This document shows positions 22,186 to 33,394 of a stretch of 64,000 nt of DNA, in pieces; position 1 is the first letter of the stretch, and each line of letters opens with the position of its first letter. Under the pieces are notes generated by a model. It did not search any database, was not told the origin of the DNA, and saw only the letters and a list, made by a program, of their open reading frames with translations. Made by a program: the position numbers and the translations under genes. Origin of the DNA: Diploptera punctata (taxonomy: Eukaryota > Arthropoda > Insecta > Blattodea > Blaberidae). Location of the stretch: NCBI GenBank assembly GCA_030220185.1, contig JASPKZ010010276.1, forward strand, positions 222,501-286,500. The letters run 5' to 3'.

Positions 22186-22380
22186 TTTATTTGAAGGGTT
22201 TAATTAGCTTTTCCCAATGGAAAGGAGGAAGAGAGGAAGACCGAAGAAAACTTGGATAGAAGGGGTACAAGCAGCTATGCATATCAGAGGAATGGAGGAA
22301 GATCAATGGATGGACAGAGAGGAATGACGTTTGGTTTCCGGAAGACGGCGGTAGCTGCCATGATACCGGATGATGATGAT
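22186..22380 (+). mobile_element. RTE-like retrotransposon 3' end with (GAT)n tail
   Basis: Translation across two frames: ERRKRGRPKKTWIEGVQAAM, then RGMEEDQWMDREEWR. This is the basic 'GRPkktW.egV..am..rg' terminus of a further RTE-like family. It ends TACCGGATGATGATGATA. Confidence 0.6.
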
Positions 22381-22384
22381 AACT

Positions 22385-23055
22385 AGCTTTTCTTTATGAG
22401 GCAAAAACCCAACAATGCTATGTAGACAGCTTGAATACAATAAGGAATGTATTGCGAAAACATCCCAAACTCAGCCTATAGGTGTTTTTTACAAAGACGA
22501 AAAAAACAAAATTAGAGGCGAAAGAAGCCATTTAACCCAATCAGAATTAGAACAAACACAGGAGCTATTACCGACCCTAAGCGGAATTAGAAGCCAAGCC
22601 TAATGCCGAATTAGACGGGATTCCCTGATTGCATACACGCATGTTCCAACTGTATCTAATCTCTTAAGAAGGAGGGTCCTAAAAACTTGTTGACGCCACG
22701 ACGAACCACATGTCTCCAAAGCCCCCTTCCATCCCAAAATTATAGAATATATACCAATGATTTGCAATTTTACATTATAAGAAAGTCCTATCACGTGGTC
22801 GCGAAATTGTGATGAGTGCGAGTCAAAGTTTTCCTTGTAGCTTAAACCACTAACTTAAATCACTTGTCTTGTCAGCTTGTCTTGTCGACTTGTCTCGCCA
22901 ACTTGTCATCTTCATCTTGCGGTGCCCTGGGCACAAATAGAAATTGTAATCATCTTATTGTGGTGTCAATATGGACACACACTTGTTCACCTGTTGGATA
23001 GTAGGCCAACCACATCAATTAAAATACTTAGTAAAAGAAGACATCACTAACGGAA
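22385..23055. other. Mostly unassigned, with a short imperfect tandem
   Basis: 22,858-22,912 repeats a CTTGTCTTGTC-type unit about five times. Overlapping open frames at 22,415-22,800 show no family motif. Confidence 0.45.
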
Positions 23056-23059
23056 CAAG

Positions 23060-23310
23060 TGAATTACATAACCCTTTGATTGGCAATATATCCTATAGAA
23101 TACATCAATTGTTTCGATTTATTTAGTATTATTAAAGGAAGAGGACAAAACGAATGAGTAGTAATAATATAAATGTGTGTCGAATTACACAATAACTATA
23201 ATAATAACAGTCATGCGTGATTTTGTTTTCAGTGCGGTCCGCTACATTTAAATAACAGGCACGAGAAATTAATGTTTTGCCAATTAAAGGGATAAAGTTG
23301 AATCATAAAT
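23060..23310 (+). repeat. Dispersed repeat X, copy 1
   Basis: Contains AATGTGTGTCGAATTACACA and GATTTTGTTTTCAGTGCGGT, then CACGAGAAATTAATGTTTTG. The same order occurs at 54,085-54,160 and inverted at 57,085-57,330. No coding recognised. The ends are not defined. Confidence 0.65.
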
Positions 23311-23854
23311 TATTTCCATTAATATAAAAGAGCGATATTATATATCATTATAGGCGCGGTGTTGTTAATTAATCCGTCGCCAATTAATCTGATTCACCAT
23401 AATAGTGTGACCACATGATAAACGTGTTCTGATTACACTGGTCGGCAAGGTTTTCTTCACAAGAAATCCGGTGCATTTTTTCATACTGAAGTCAGAAATG
23501 TAGTCAGAATGTTTTCCATCAGACACAGTTTTTTTGTGACAGCTACTTTTTAAAATCTTATCTTAGCATTCTCTTTGAACTTTCATAGGAACCTTTACTT
23601 TATATTTAGCGAATTTATTCAAGCTGTATTCAAGGAAATTATATATAATGTAATGCTGAAGCATCAAAAGACAAGACTGCTCAGGTTCATTAATGTTTTG
23701 ACATGCTCAGACCTATTAATCTGGCATTGTGATGTGTCAGTCTCACTACGTTAAAAATAATGGTCTAAACGTGAAACTCTTATCCTGGCCAGAAATATGT
23801 GTCACATGTCCCTTTAGTGAATCCTGAAAAAATATATTTACCTCCATTGAATAT

Positions 23855-24375
23855 TTAGTTAGGAGCAATGAAAAATTTCGTCAAAGTTATGGATAAAATT
23901 TCTGAAGGATTCTTGTACTTGAAATTAAAAATTTTCCCGAAATCAGTGAGGCTAAACTGAAAGAAGGAATTTTTTATTGGACCACAAATATGATCATTAA
24001 TGGCTGATGAACATTCTGAGGACAGTTAAATCCACTTGAAAAGGCAGCGTGGCAGTCTTTCAAAAATATATGTTGCAACTTCCTGGGAAACCATAATGCA
24101 GAAAACTATCGTGGCCTAGTGGCTGAAAGTCTGGATTCTAATAAAGCAACATGTACCGGTATTTAAAAACTCACTTCTTGGACTCTCGCTTAAACTTCTT
24201 CCCGGAAATTCTTGACGCTGTCAGCGATGAACACGGTGAACGTTATCATCAACAAATGTCTACATTGGAAAACAGGTACCAAGGCAAGTGGAGCTGATTA
24301 ACTATTGTTGGAACAAGAAGTGGGATGTTCCAGATGCAAAATAGGACCGAAAATCACTATTTACCACTTTCTAGG
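23855..24375 (+). pseudogene. Degenerate copy of a multi-copy arthropod protein family
   Basis: Reading through stops and frameshifts gives MKNFVKVMDKISEGFLYLK, KLKEGIF.GPQI, EKAAWQSFKNICCNFLGNHN, AENYRGLVAESL, THFLDSRLNFFPEILDAV, SDEHGERYHQQMSTLENRYQ and GKWS. I recognise this motif series from a large family of 'uncharacterised' arthropod proteins that occurs in many copies per genome, probably spread by or captured in a mobile element. Its molecular function is unknown to me. Stops and frameshifts show this copy is dead. Bases 23,331-23,854 upstream may be older parts of it but cannot be read. Confidence 0.65.
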
Positions 24376-24590
24376 TAAGTCAAAAAGTGTAGCATTATAA
24401 CAAATTCAAATGAACATCACACAAAACTGTCAGATGGGGAAAACTGAAATGATAGTTGAATTCAGCATGAAAAATACTTCTAGAATCTATTATGTTTATT
24501 CATGTGAAAGAAAAAAAGTTCATTTTTGAAGACCAGTGTTATTATTGTGTGTGTTCAATTGTTTAACGTGAAGAAGTTATTATTATTGGT

Positions 24591-25203
24591 AGTAGGACTT
24601 TATTAGACAAAAAGTAAGATATTTACAATATTATTTACAAATATGGGTCGCACGGGCAGTAAGCCGTACGTGCTGTTGACAGTCCGTTACAATAAAGTAA
24701 TAATTCCTACTAGTGTGAAGAAAAATAAACAACAAAAAAAGAAAAAAAAAGCAATAACATTACAATTACATATAGAAAACGCAATAATATTACAATTAAA
24801 TAATAACACAATAGCATTATACACTAAAAAAAATATTACAATTACATAAAGAAAGCACAGTAATATTACAATTAAATAATAACACAATAGCATTATACAT
24901 TAATTAATTTATATATAATTATTAAGAATTAATGTTATTGCATTTTGATAACATATATTTATTCATGAATGAGTGTTGTTCTTATATTCCGCGTTTTGTC
25001 CAGAAATTTACCCAAGTTTATCCAATTTTCTGGATTTACCAATAACTCGTAGCATGCCAATCTTTCCCGATTTGAATTTAGAAATCTTTCCGGTAATAAC
25101 TGACGTCTCCAATATTCTAAATCATTACATTGTCCTAATATATGTATCTGATCTTCAAATTTCCCGCACATTGGACATATTCGCATATCGTGATCTTCGC
25201 TAA
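24591..25203 (-). mobile_element. Non-LTR retrotransposon 3' part with zinc knuckle, copy 3
   Basis: The minus-strand ORF at 24,959-25,186 encodes CPMCGKFEDQIHILGQC and then YWRRQLLPERFLNSNR, nearly identical to the copy at 17,412-17,639. The 3' UTR contains repeated ATTACAATTAAATAATAACA units, the shared GTCGCACGGGCAGTAAGCCG core, an AATAAAGTCC signal and a short tail. It is truncated 5' at about 25,203. Close similarity of the two copies suggests recent activity. Confidence 0.75.
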
Positions 25204-25429
25204 AGTGTTACTGTATCTACATCTCTGCCGACATTTCTCAACAACGAAATATAATCGTGTCCACACAATCCTTGCGTATCCCGGGACCATGAGTATCTCA
25301 AGCCTACCGTAACCCACTGAGCTACCTAAATTTCTCAGGCACTGGGAAATCCTATCATTATCCTGGCGCCTAACAAATCCGGTCTTTACCTTTCACCTTA
25401 AAATAAGGAGACCACTAATAGTCCTTGCT

Positions 25430-25505
25430 ACAATAAGAAATGAGAGAAATTTTGAAGAAGTGGCTGAATTTAAATAACTAGGAACAATAATTAGTTAAGA
25501 TATCA
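25430..25505 (+). mobile_element. Short family A fragment
   Basis: AATGAGAGAAATTTTGAAGA then AGTGGCTGAATTTAAATAAC and AGGAACAATAATTAG matches the family A segment just after the RT (NERNFEEVAEFKYLGTIIT), with a premature stop. Confidence 0.7.
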
Positions 25506-26545
25506 ACCCGCAGAAGAAGAAGACCAGGACGTCCACTCAATTCGTAATATCTTAATCTAAAGAATTAGCGAAGTGGAAAAGAGAATTAAAATTCCTAATT
25601 ATTAATTTCTGAAGCTCTCAGACAATATGTTGGTCGAATCCACATTAATTAATTTATTATTTTGTAATACCTAATAAAGTTATAATTCTATTTTTTTTCG
25701 TCTTGTGGATTTTTGCTAGAAACTGAATTGTTATATTTGAATTAAGATATCTAGGCATCAGGCATGATCGATATACTTTTTACCTTCAACAAGTTATGCG
25801 GCGCGGATTTGTTTGACGGTGCGGTAGTCGATTTGAAATCCCTACCTTAGAACAGTGTGTTTATGTGAAGTTATAACATTAATATTTTTGTAGCAAGATT
25901 CAATTGGGAATGGTTACCAAAACATTGGTAATTTAAGTCCTACAAGAAATAGGAATTTAAAGAAATTTTTGTAGATATAGAGTAGGCCTACGAAAAAATT
26001 CTTGTACAGACATATTAGATAATAAAATAAATAAAATTGTACGATTTTAGGCGAAGAAAGAACAAATGAAAATTGTGAATGTGAAAGGTAATATTTAATG
26101 GTACTCATATATTAGAGATTTCTTAGGATCATTATAAAGTCATAGTTTAACTTCTCACTGCGGATTAGTGATCAGCTCAATGCTAGGCCACCTCTGACAA
26201 AACATGTACCAAACTCACTTTTTCGGTACGTGAAAACTACGTAACAACTATGTCATCGAGTCTTCCCTCTACAGTGATGTTATAGAGCAGTGCCAAATTC
26301 CTGCTTCGTTGTCCTCTCTCCTACGTACACCCCCCTTCCTTCTTTATGCGCTGCGTATGACTGCGCATCTTCCCCTCGTTATCGAAAGCTTCAAATAAGC
26401 TGTGCAAGTTAGTTTCAGAGTCATCATCAATTTAGGGATCGTCGTGGTCATGTCGACGGTAGCTCGAAGGAGCTGTTTGGTTTCATCACTCCCATAAGCC
26501 AGGGTAGGGCAACGAGGACTGTGAACCCTAGCCCTTGGCTGGACT
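25506..26545. other. No gene recognised
   Basis: Unassigned. 26,250-26,545 is locally richer in G+C than its surroundings and could be an exon or untranslated region of a host gene, but I see no supported frame. Confidence 0.4.
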
Positions 26546-26548
26546 GGA

Positions 26549-26551
26549 ATT

Positions 26552-26590
<39 letters not shown>

Positions 26591-26657
26591 ATGCATGTAT
26601 GTATGTATGTATGTATGTATGTATGTATGTATGTATGTATGTATGTATGTATGTATG
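26549..26657. repeat. (TG)n then (TATG)n microsatellite
   Basis: TG dinucleotides (26,549-26,573) grade into about twenty TATG tetranucleotides with one GCATG interruption. Confidence 0.95.
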
Positions 26658-27194
26658 AATATTATTATCATTATCATTGCCTTTTTTTTTAATTATTGAT
26701 GACCGATTTTGTTAACTTATATTATTTCATTCATATATTTTCTTTCAATGGCCAACAATATAAAATTTTGTTGAATTATTTGTATTTCAATTACCTAATG
26801 ATTTCCATTAAAACTTTTTAGTTGACTTATGTTTACTAATTGTGTAGCTAGTCATGTTTCGTATTGATATATTCTACAGCTTTCTCAAGCCAAAATAATC
26901 CCTTTCTTCCTTCTAGTTTCCACGATTATAATACTGTTTAGCATTCAGTACTATATGTTAAGTAATTTACAAAGGAAAGGTGGATTAATCTTTGCCTTCT
27001 ATGGGCCCGGGCAAAGGAATGTGGATATAGTTACTCAAAACTTTCAAACTCAATGTAATAAAAAGGTAGGACCGCGGTGGCGCAAACACAAAGATTAAAA
27101 AAAGTCATCCCTTTTATTCATATATTCATACTAAACAACACGATTATGGTACGTGTGATTATAATTGCCAAGAAGTACTAACATTTATTTGGGG

Positions 27195-27335
27195 TTTAAC
27201 ATTTCCTGACGTTAGTCTTACGAGTAAGGGAAAAACCGAAACAAACTCCACACAGGAAACTAGTCCAGACTGGGGATTGCTTCTTCCGAGACAACGACGA
27301 TGCGCCTAGGCATCCACAGCGTTGGACGCTTATAT
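27195..27335 (-). mobile_element. SINE-1 5' half, very degenerate
   Basis: The minus strand: GTCCAACGCTGTGGATGCCT, TCGTTGTCTCGGAAGAAGC, then CTGTGTGGAGTTTGTTTCGG and TTCCCTTACTCGTAAGACTA, which follow the SINE-1 order. Flanking 26,660-27,190 and 27,340-28,190 contain nothing I can assign. Confidence 0.5.
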
Positions 27336-28192
27336 TAAAAAAATGGAAATTAATGCGTGATGTAAACTGTATATATATAGGAATTCCTAACAGAAGCTTT
27401 TTTCCAAAATGCATATTAATGTAGCATACATTACGCTAAGTACATAAACATGTCACTTCGCTCTTGAGATCACCACACTGGTTCACAATCCAGACTCAAA
27501 TGGCTGATCGACCCTCGCATTATTTTATTTAATCGAGGGTAGCAACATTCCGGTTCCAGTCGAGACTCTTCTCGGATAGAAGACTGGAGAACCAAATTTT
27601 CCAGATTGGAAGTATAGTCCCATGTGGAAATTTCTCCGCGGTCTCACCGATTTGTGATTTGTCAACTCACGAATTGCTCTCCATCATAGAAGACAAGACC
27701 CGACTCTCGCCGTCGCCCAACAATGCGTCACATTATTATTTGCTTATCTAATATCTTCAAGGATTAGGCAGTCTGGTCTATTCCGCCTGAGATTGAAACC
27801 TGATCTCTCCAAAACTTCTTTTGATATCGAAGGTTACTCTTCCCAAGAAAGCTACAATTGAGTACATTTTAGGCATTGTATTACTAGTAATTGCTTTTTT
27901 TTTTGTATCAATTCATTATCCCGAAAAATCTTGATAGGCCTACTCAATGATTGTTTTCATGTTTAGTTCTATTCGGATATCCTCGTAGCAATTAAATAAA
28001 AACATTATAATTATCTCAAGTGAATTATTAAAACTATTACAACAATATTATTCGAATTAATATGCTGAAATTGTATCGAATTAATATGCTGAAATGTTAT
28101 TTTACGACGAACACTAATCAAATAAATACATATCGTACTTTCAGTGAAATTAAGTAAAACTTTCTTTAACATTAATAAATTATCCACAACTC

Positions 28193-28385
28193 TTGCCTCG
28201 AGGTAGCGTGCTGCCTTGTCACCCAGTGGGCCCGAGATCGATCCTGGGTCGGGACAAGTTTCCTAGGTGAGATTTGTTTCGGGGTTCTTATCACCTGACA
28301 AATACCAAGAAATACCAGGAAACGTAAAGTGCCAAACGGTCCTCGATCACTAAGTGGCCATCATTATCATATTCGCCACATTTGA
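28193..28385 (+). mobile_element. SINE-1 partial copy
   Basis: CCTCGAGGTAGCGTGCTGCC, TTGTCACCCAGTGGGCCC, a B-box-like GATCGATCCTG, then GGTGAGATTTGTTTCGGGG and CCAAACGGTCCTCGATCA. Both the first ~15 bp and the 3' hairpins are missing. Confidence 0.7.
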
Positions 28386-28955
28386 TTAAGTTTATATTAA
28401 GGCCTCTTCTACGCATAATTACCTCATCATCATGTTTCATATCATCGGGAAAGCGTAACCCCGCCTTCCAGGCATCCCAACCTCAGACGTGGGTTACAAG
28501 TACGCCATACTAGGAGAAAATACCAGAAATGGCGTAATGACAATCTGGCGGCATTGTTTTAAAAAATATATTAATAAATTAATTAAGTTTGAAATTTAGA
28601 AATATCCTCCTTATGCAATGTAATACTAATAGGTATATATTAACCACCAATAATAAGTTTATATAAATCTTTTTTCATTCTTCTATTTTTGATTTAAAAA
28701 ATTAACTTCATGTAACGATATCTGATAAAATGAATATTTTCGGTAAACATAAGTTGTGTATTAATTTGATTTATGAACGGGTTAAAATAATAAAAATTTG
28801 TTATACATTGTTAAACTTGCTATTAAGAAAAAAACTAAATAATTCAGAATAACATTTTTTAGTTAAATCTTATTTTGTGATGCTTCGTCATCTTTGGTCA
28901 TACCTCGCCTGTGATCTTTGGATTATATAAGAAGTATGTGTTGTTTTTGTTTTTT
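28386..28955. other. No gene recognised
   Basis: AT-rich apart from a short G+C-richer patch at 28,440-28,520 that may be a decayed element. Confidence 0.45.
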
Positions 28956-28959
28956 TTAC

Positions 28960-30052
28960 ACGCTTTATATTAGCTTGACCTCTATCTATCTATGTAACGG
29001 AATCTTTCAACGCGATTTTCACCCACTTAAAATCATTGGATCGACTTGAAACTTTGTATACTTGTAAAAGACCCGTGGCAATACAATAATTTCATATTTT
29101 GTTTCTAAAATCATGGATATAATCATCAGAAAATAAAAAAAAGTGGCTTTGTATGTATGTAACGGAATTTTTGAACACGATTTTCACCCACTTAGAAACA
29201 TTGGATCGACTTGAAACTTTGTATACGTGTAAAGGACCCGTGACAATGCAATAATTTCATATCTATTTTTTAAAATACTGGCCAGAATCATCAGAAAATA
29301 AAAGAAAAGTGTCATTGTATCTATGTAACGGAATCGTTGAACACGATTTTCACCCACTTAGAAACATTGGATCGACTTGAAACTTTGTATACTTGTAAAG
29401 GACCCGTGACAATATAATAATTTCATATTTTGTTTCTAAAATCCTGGTCAGAATCATCAGAAAATAAAAAAAAATGAAAACTGGTTGCGGACTAGTCGAC
29501 TTCTTAGTCAGTCGTTGTAAGAGCTCGGTTGGTAGAACGGTGAACTCTTGTGGAATATAATTTCAGTAATCCGTAGGTCGCTGGTTCAAATCCGGCTGGG
29601 AGGTTCTTTTTAGAAGAGTAATACTTTTAGCTCATACTACAATAGTATTAAATTTAAAGATATTTACATTTTTATCTTATTCTGTAAAATATTAAAACTA
29701 AAAAATAAAAAATAAATAATAGTCTTAAAAACTAAACCAACACGCTTTATTAGAAAACCGAACTAAAGAAATGAAAAATAATTTTAATTTCCAACACGCT
29801 GGAATAAATAATTTTATCATCAAAAGCGTGGGGTGCTTTTTATGATTTTTACATTTTCTTCTTAGAGACTTTACTTTTACCAATATCTGTTTATTATCAA
29901 ATATATTATTGATAAAGAGTACCCCACGCTTTTGATGGTAAAATTATTTATCCCAAGCGTGTTGGAAATTACATTTTTTTTTTCATTTTTTTAGTTCGGT
30001 TTTCTAATAAAGCGTATTGGTTTAGTTTTTAAGACTATTATTTATTCCTTTA
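28960..30052 (+). mobile_element. tRNA-Tyr composite fold-back element, copy 2 (most complete)
   Basis: It opens with ACGCTTTATATTAGCTTGAC. Three tandem units of about 165 bp begin GTAACGGAAT (28,995; 29,158; 29,326), each containing ACGATTTTCACCCACTTAGA and CTTGAAACTTTGTATAC. Then comes the tRNA-Tyr-like module (29,515-29,603) and a palindrome (29,690-30,050). Palindrome arms carry TTTATTAGAAAACCGAACTA / TAGTTCGGTTTTCTAATAAA and ATCAAAAGCGTGGGG / CCCCACGCTTTTGAT. No coding is visible and the class of element is unknown. Confidence 0.7.
29515..29603 (+). repeat. tRNA-Tyr-derived module with retained intron
   Basis: A-box GAGCTCGGTTGGTAGAACGG, anticodon region TGAACTCTTG, an intron-like TGGAATATAATTTCAGTA insert, then ATCCGTAGGTCGCTGG and B-box GGTTCAAATCC. 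Arthropod tRNA-Tyr genes carry an intron after position 37 and this module has the same layout. In this copy the anticodon is mutated; the copy at 52,507-52,595 keeps GTA. A T-run follows (29,605-29,610). Confidence 0.75.
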
Positions 30053-30097
30053 TTCTCTGCAAATACGTATCTTGTGAAAATGTAATAAATATTAATA

Positions 30098-30400
30098 AAA
30101 AAAGTAAAGTGATCCCACAACAGGCCCGGAGGCCCTTGGGATAGTAGGAGGTTAAGGCTCCCACTTTTGTTAGAGAATGGGCACTTTATGTCAGCCGGGT
30201 TGTCAGCCCTGCGTGACGGCCACCTTTACCCCAGAACAAGCGTCTGGTACTCATTTCAGTTAGAGGCTGAGTCGACCCCAGGGCCATAGTGCCGCCAGAG
30301 GGTTTGGGTCAGTTTAAAAATCCTGACCCCAACGGGACTTGAACCTCGACTCTCCAGCTTGTAGCTCAGTGCCTTAACCACTACGCTAGGGCGTACCCCC
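30098..30400 (-). mobile_element. SINE-3, full length
   Basis: The minus strand begins GGGGGTACGCCCTAGCGTAG, with A-box TAGCGTAGTGGTTAAGGC and B-box GAGGTTCAAGTCCCG. The body contains TTTTTAAACTGACCC and GGTAAAGGTGGCCGTCACGC, and it ends in GGATCACTTTACTTTTTT. A 14-bp duplication AATAAAYATTAATA flanks it (30,084-30,097 and 30,401-30,414, one mismatch). Confidence 0.85.
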
Positions 30401-30414
30401 AATAAACATTAATA

Positions 30415-31300
30415 ATAATTAAAAATTAAGTGATTAAATATAAAATGAATCGTGGTAATTAAATTTCATCCGTCACTTTTCTTGAAAAATGAGAAAAAAA
30501 AAACACGGAAAAGGATCAGGTTGGTCAGTTCTGGGATTTTAACTGGAAATCTCTTGAATATGACTTTGAAATAACACCGCCAAACCAACCAACTTGTGCA
30601 GTAATAATATTAAATTTTCTAACGCAGCTAAAATATTTTAATCGGCAATAATATTTATCTGTCAGATTCTTTTAACATTTGGAAATGTAATTTATACAGA
30701 AGTAAGCTTTGATATAATCCCCTCAGTTGTCAGTCAGTCTTTGTCTTTCGTAGTCTCTGCGTTAAGAAAGCAAGAATTAAATAAAACAGAACATTTTATA
30801 TTTATCTTTTTTCGAAGATCTCTTTGCTTCATTTAACCTTTTATGTTTTCCGTTTTTGTAAAGTAATTATGGTCAGACTTTTGTAGTGAGAGGATTACGT
30901 AGGAAGTTAGACAAAACATTTAAAAAGGATGTTTTTCTAACATAAATGACATTCAGGAAATTCTCTTTCTTTGCTGCAGTGAGTGTTAAATTCAGAGGAA
31001 GCAACAATGCTGTTCTAATCCGCTTCAAAATGGTGATGACTTTGTAAGTACCGGAATGTTATTAAAAAGAAAAAAAAAACAAAAGCTAAACTAGTTTCAT
31101 TCAGATGGAGATAGAGATTATTTTCAGAAAACCTTGAGTAAAAATCCTCATTCTTTTTCCAGTGTCAACTTTATCCAAACGGATTACCATAAACTCCACG
31201 TATAATATGTGAAGAACAGGGAAATTGTGAATCATAAAACATAGCATTTACGAGATTGTTACAAATGGAGGGAGAAAACCGCATTATACTGAAAATAGTT
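30415..31300. other. No gene recognised
   Basis: AT-rich. Near 30,485-30,600 the sequence is locally less A/T-rich but carries no motif. Confidence 0.5.
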
Positions 31301-31313
31301 TTACTGTAAGTAT

Positions 31314-31975
31314 GACAAATGAGGGAAATCTTGAGGAAGTGGCTGAATTCAATTACCTAGGAACAATAATCACAAATAGGACTGAGATGCACAAGGGAAT
31401 TAAATATAGTCTCAATTCTGTAAATGCGTGCTAGTATGCATTGCAGAGACTTTTGATCTCCCAACTCCTTTCAAAAAACGTTAAACTGAAAATATATAGA
31501 ACTATTATTCTACCAGTTGTATTATATGGGTGCGAAACATGGACTCTTACTTTAAGGGACGAAAGACGATTACGAGTATTTGAGAATAAACTACTTAGGA
31601 AAGTGTTTGAACCAAAGAGAGATGAACAAACAGGTAAATGGAGATGACTTCATAACAATGAACTACATGGTCTTTATAGGAAGCCAGATATAATAAAAAA
31701 AATTAAGTCTCGTAGACTGAGATGGGCAGGACATGTTGCGCGTATGGGGAATGAAAAAACAAGCATGGAAGCTTCTTGTAGGAAAGCCAGAAGGAAAACG
31801 CCTAGTTGGTAGACCAAGAATGAGTTGGGAGAATAACATTAACTATGATTTGAGGGAAGTAGATTATACAGGGAATGATTGGAAATCATTAGCTCGGGAT
31901 AGGGATGTATGGAGAGCTTATGTCCGCGCGGCCATGAGCCAACGGGTTCGATAGTGCCAGTGAGTAAGTAAGTAT
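31314..31975 (+). mobile_element. RTE-like family A 3' part
   Basis: It follows family A from NEGNLEEVAEFNYLGTIIT through a 31,441-31,647 frame (LLSKNVKLKIYRTIILPVVL, YGCETWTLTLRDERRLRVFE, KRDEQTGKWR then stop). A second frame (31,733-31,954) ends ENNINYDLREVDYTGNDW... AAMSQRVR. A one-base insertion in an A-run (GGGGAATGAAAAAACAAGC) changes frame between them. The tail is AGTGAGTAAGTAAGTAT. A possible short duplication, GTAAGTAT, flanks it. Confidence 0.8.
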
Positions 31976-31984
31976 TTTTAGCCA

Positions 31985-32560
31985 TTATCATCAATAGCAG
32001 AAATAAGGATAAACCTTAAGATCTTTTCGGATCTTATATTTACTGGGTCTTCCTACATTTCTTCGTGCTAGTGGTTTGTAATAAAGAATCTGTTTCGGAA
32101 TTCTGTTTTTATCCATTCAATTGATGTAATCCATCCATTCATCTCTGTATTGTGCAATTCTATTTAATACTTTGAATATATTTAGTTCTCTTCGTGTATT
32201 TTCATTTCGTTTTCGATCTGTTACTATATAAACATCATATTCATCAAAAACCTCATTTATGAAGATTTTATTCTTCGTTCCTGATTGTTTTGTTATCCAG
32301 TATTCCGATTCATGTAACATTGTTTTATAAAATTTTAAAAGTTTATCCTTTGTAGTACCTTCGAAACTTCGTTTTTTGGTGCAAGTATTTTAGTATATAT
32401 TTAATTATACTCATTTTAGAATGCTCACGTTCAACCATATAGTTAATACACGTTTTCTATAAATAATGTAGTTCTCTGATATGTTAAATTTTAAGTTTGA
32501 GACAGATATCCGACCCATCAGTATTTTACCTACCATTTCTAATACTTTAGGTAGTTTAGT
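31985..32560 (-). mobile_element. RTE-like family B 3' part
   Basis: The minus-strand frame at 32,117-32,320 reads SEYWITKQSGTKNKIFINEV, DRKRNENTRRELNIFKVLNR and then YRDEWMDYIN, typical of family B. Upstream (32,325-32,480) the KLLKFYKTM-like part is decayed. The tail side contains GATGATAATGGC instead of a clean (GAT)n. Confidence 0.65.
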
Positions 32561-32846
32561 CCATAATCAATTGACTATCTAAATGAATATAATCATCAGA
32601 AACAAATCCCAGCCACGCTTCAAAACAAAACATAGTATAAATACTGTTATATTAATCCTTTCTAGGCAATTTGTAGTTAGGTTTCAAGACGGGACAGAGT
32701 ACGAATATTACGCTATCAACCCTTTCACGGCCAGTGTGCATTAGAATGAGAAAGTAATTAAAATTCAAAAATGTGTTTCTTATAATTTGCTTGAAATTGA
32801 TTAATTGTCTGTTGAATACAATTTTAATGTACATATTATTTCTTGC

Positions 32847-33163
32847 GTCCACCGCTGTGGTCTCTAGGTAGCGTGCAGCCTTGTCACACAGCGGGCCCGG
32901 GTTCGATTCTCGGTCGGAACATGCTCCTGGGTGAGGTTTTTTCGGAGTTTTTCCTCACCTGTTAGACAAATGTCAGGAAGCTTAGGGCCCAACGGTCCCC
33001 GAAAATCATCCGGCCATCATCATCATTATCATCCATCACCGGTGTGTAAAGCAACGGGAAGCTACCACACCTATAATTCCCTACTAAACCTGCAAAGCAT
33101 AGTATGAAAATGCTATGATTGCAGTGAAAGCCCTGCCTTCAGGCAGAATTACTATGGATGGAC
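32847..33163 (+). mobile_element. SINE-1, full length, with TSD
   Basis: GTCCACCGCTGTGGTCTCTA head, B-box GGTTCGATTCTC and the standard body. Hairpins at 33,098-33,117 (stem with a G-T wobble) and 33,133-33,146 (CTGCC-TTCA-GGCAG), then an ATGGATGG tail. ATTTCTTGC is duplicated at 32,838-32,846 and 33,164-33,172. Confidence 0.88.
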
Positions 33164-33394
33164 ATTTCTTGCAGTTGTTATTGTTAGTTATTTCGTTCCC
33201 ATTCAACACCATATTTGCGGGCCCAAAAAATGTTTTTTTTTTATTTTTAGAAACTTCAAAATTGTGTTCTTAAGAACCAATTTTTTACATAACTGAATAT
33301 TTCTTTTTTTTTTAATTAATAAAATTTGGTCAGCTAAAGTTAAATACGAATACACATGCGAAGCCTTTGATAATAATCCAATGCTTATCGTATT

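Noticed and set aside
26549..26657. CRISPR-like or satellite array
   Set aside because: Simple TG/TATG microsatellite without spacers.
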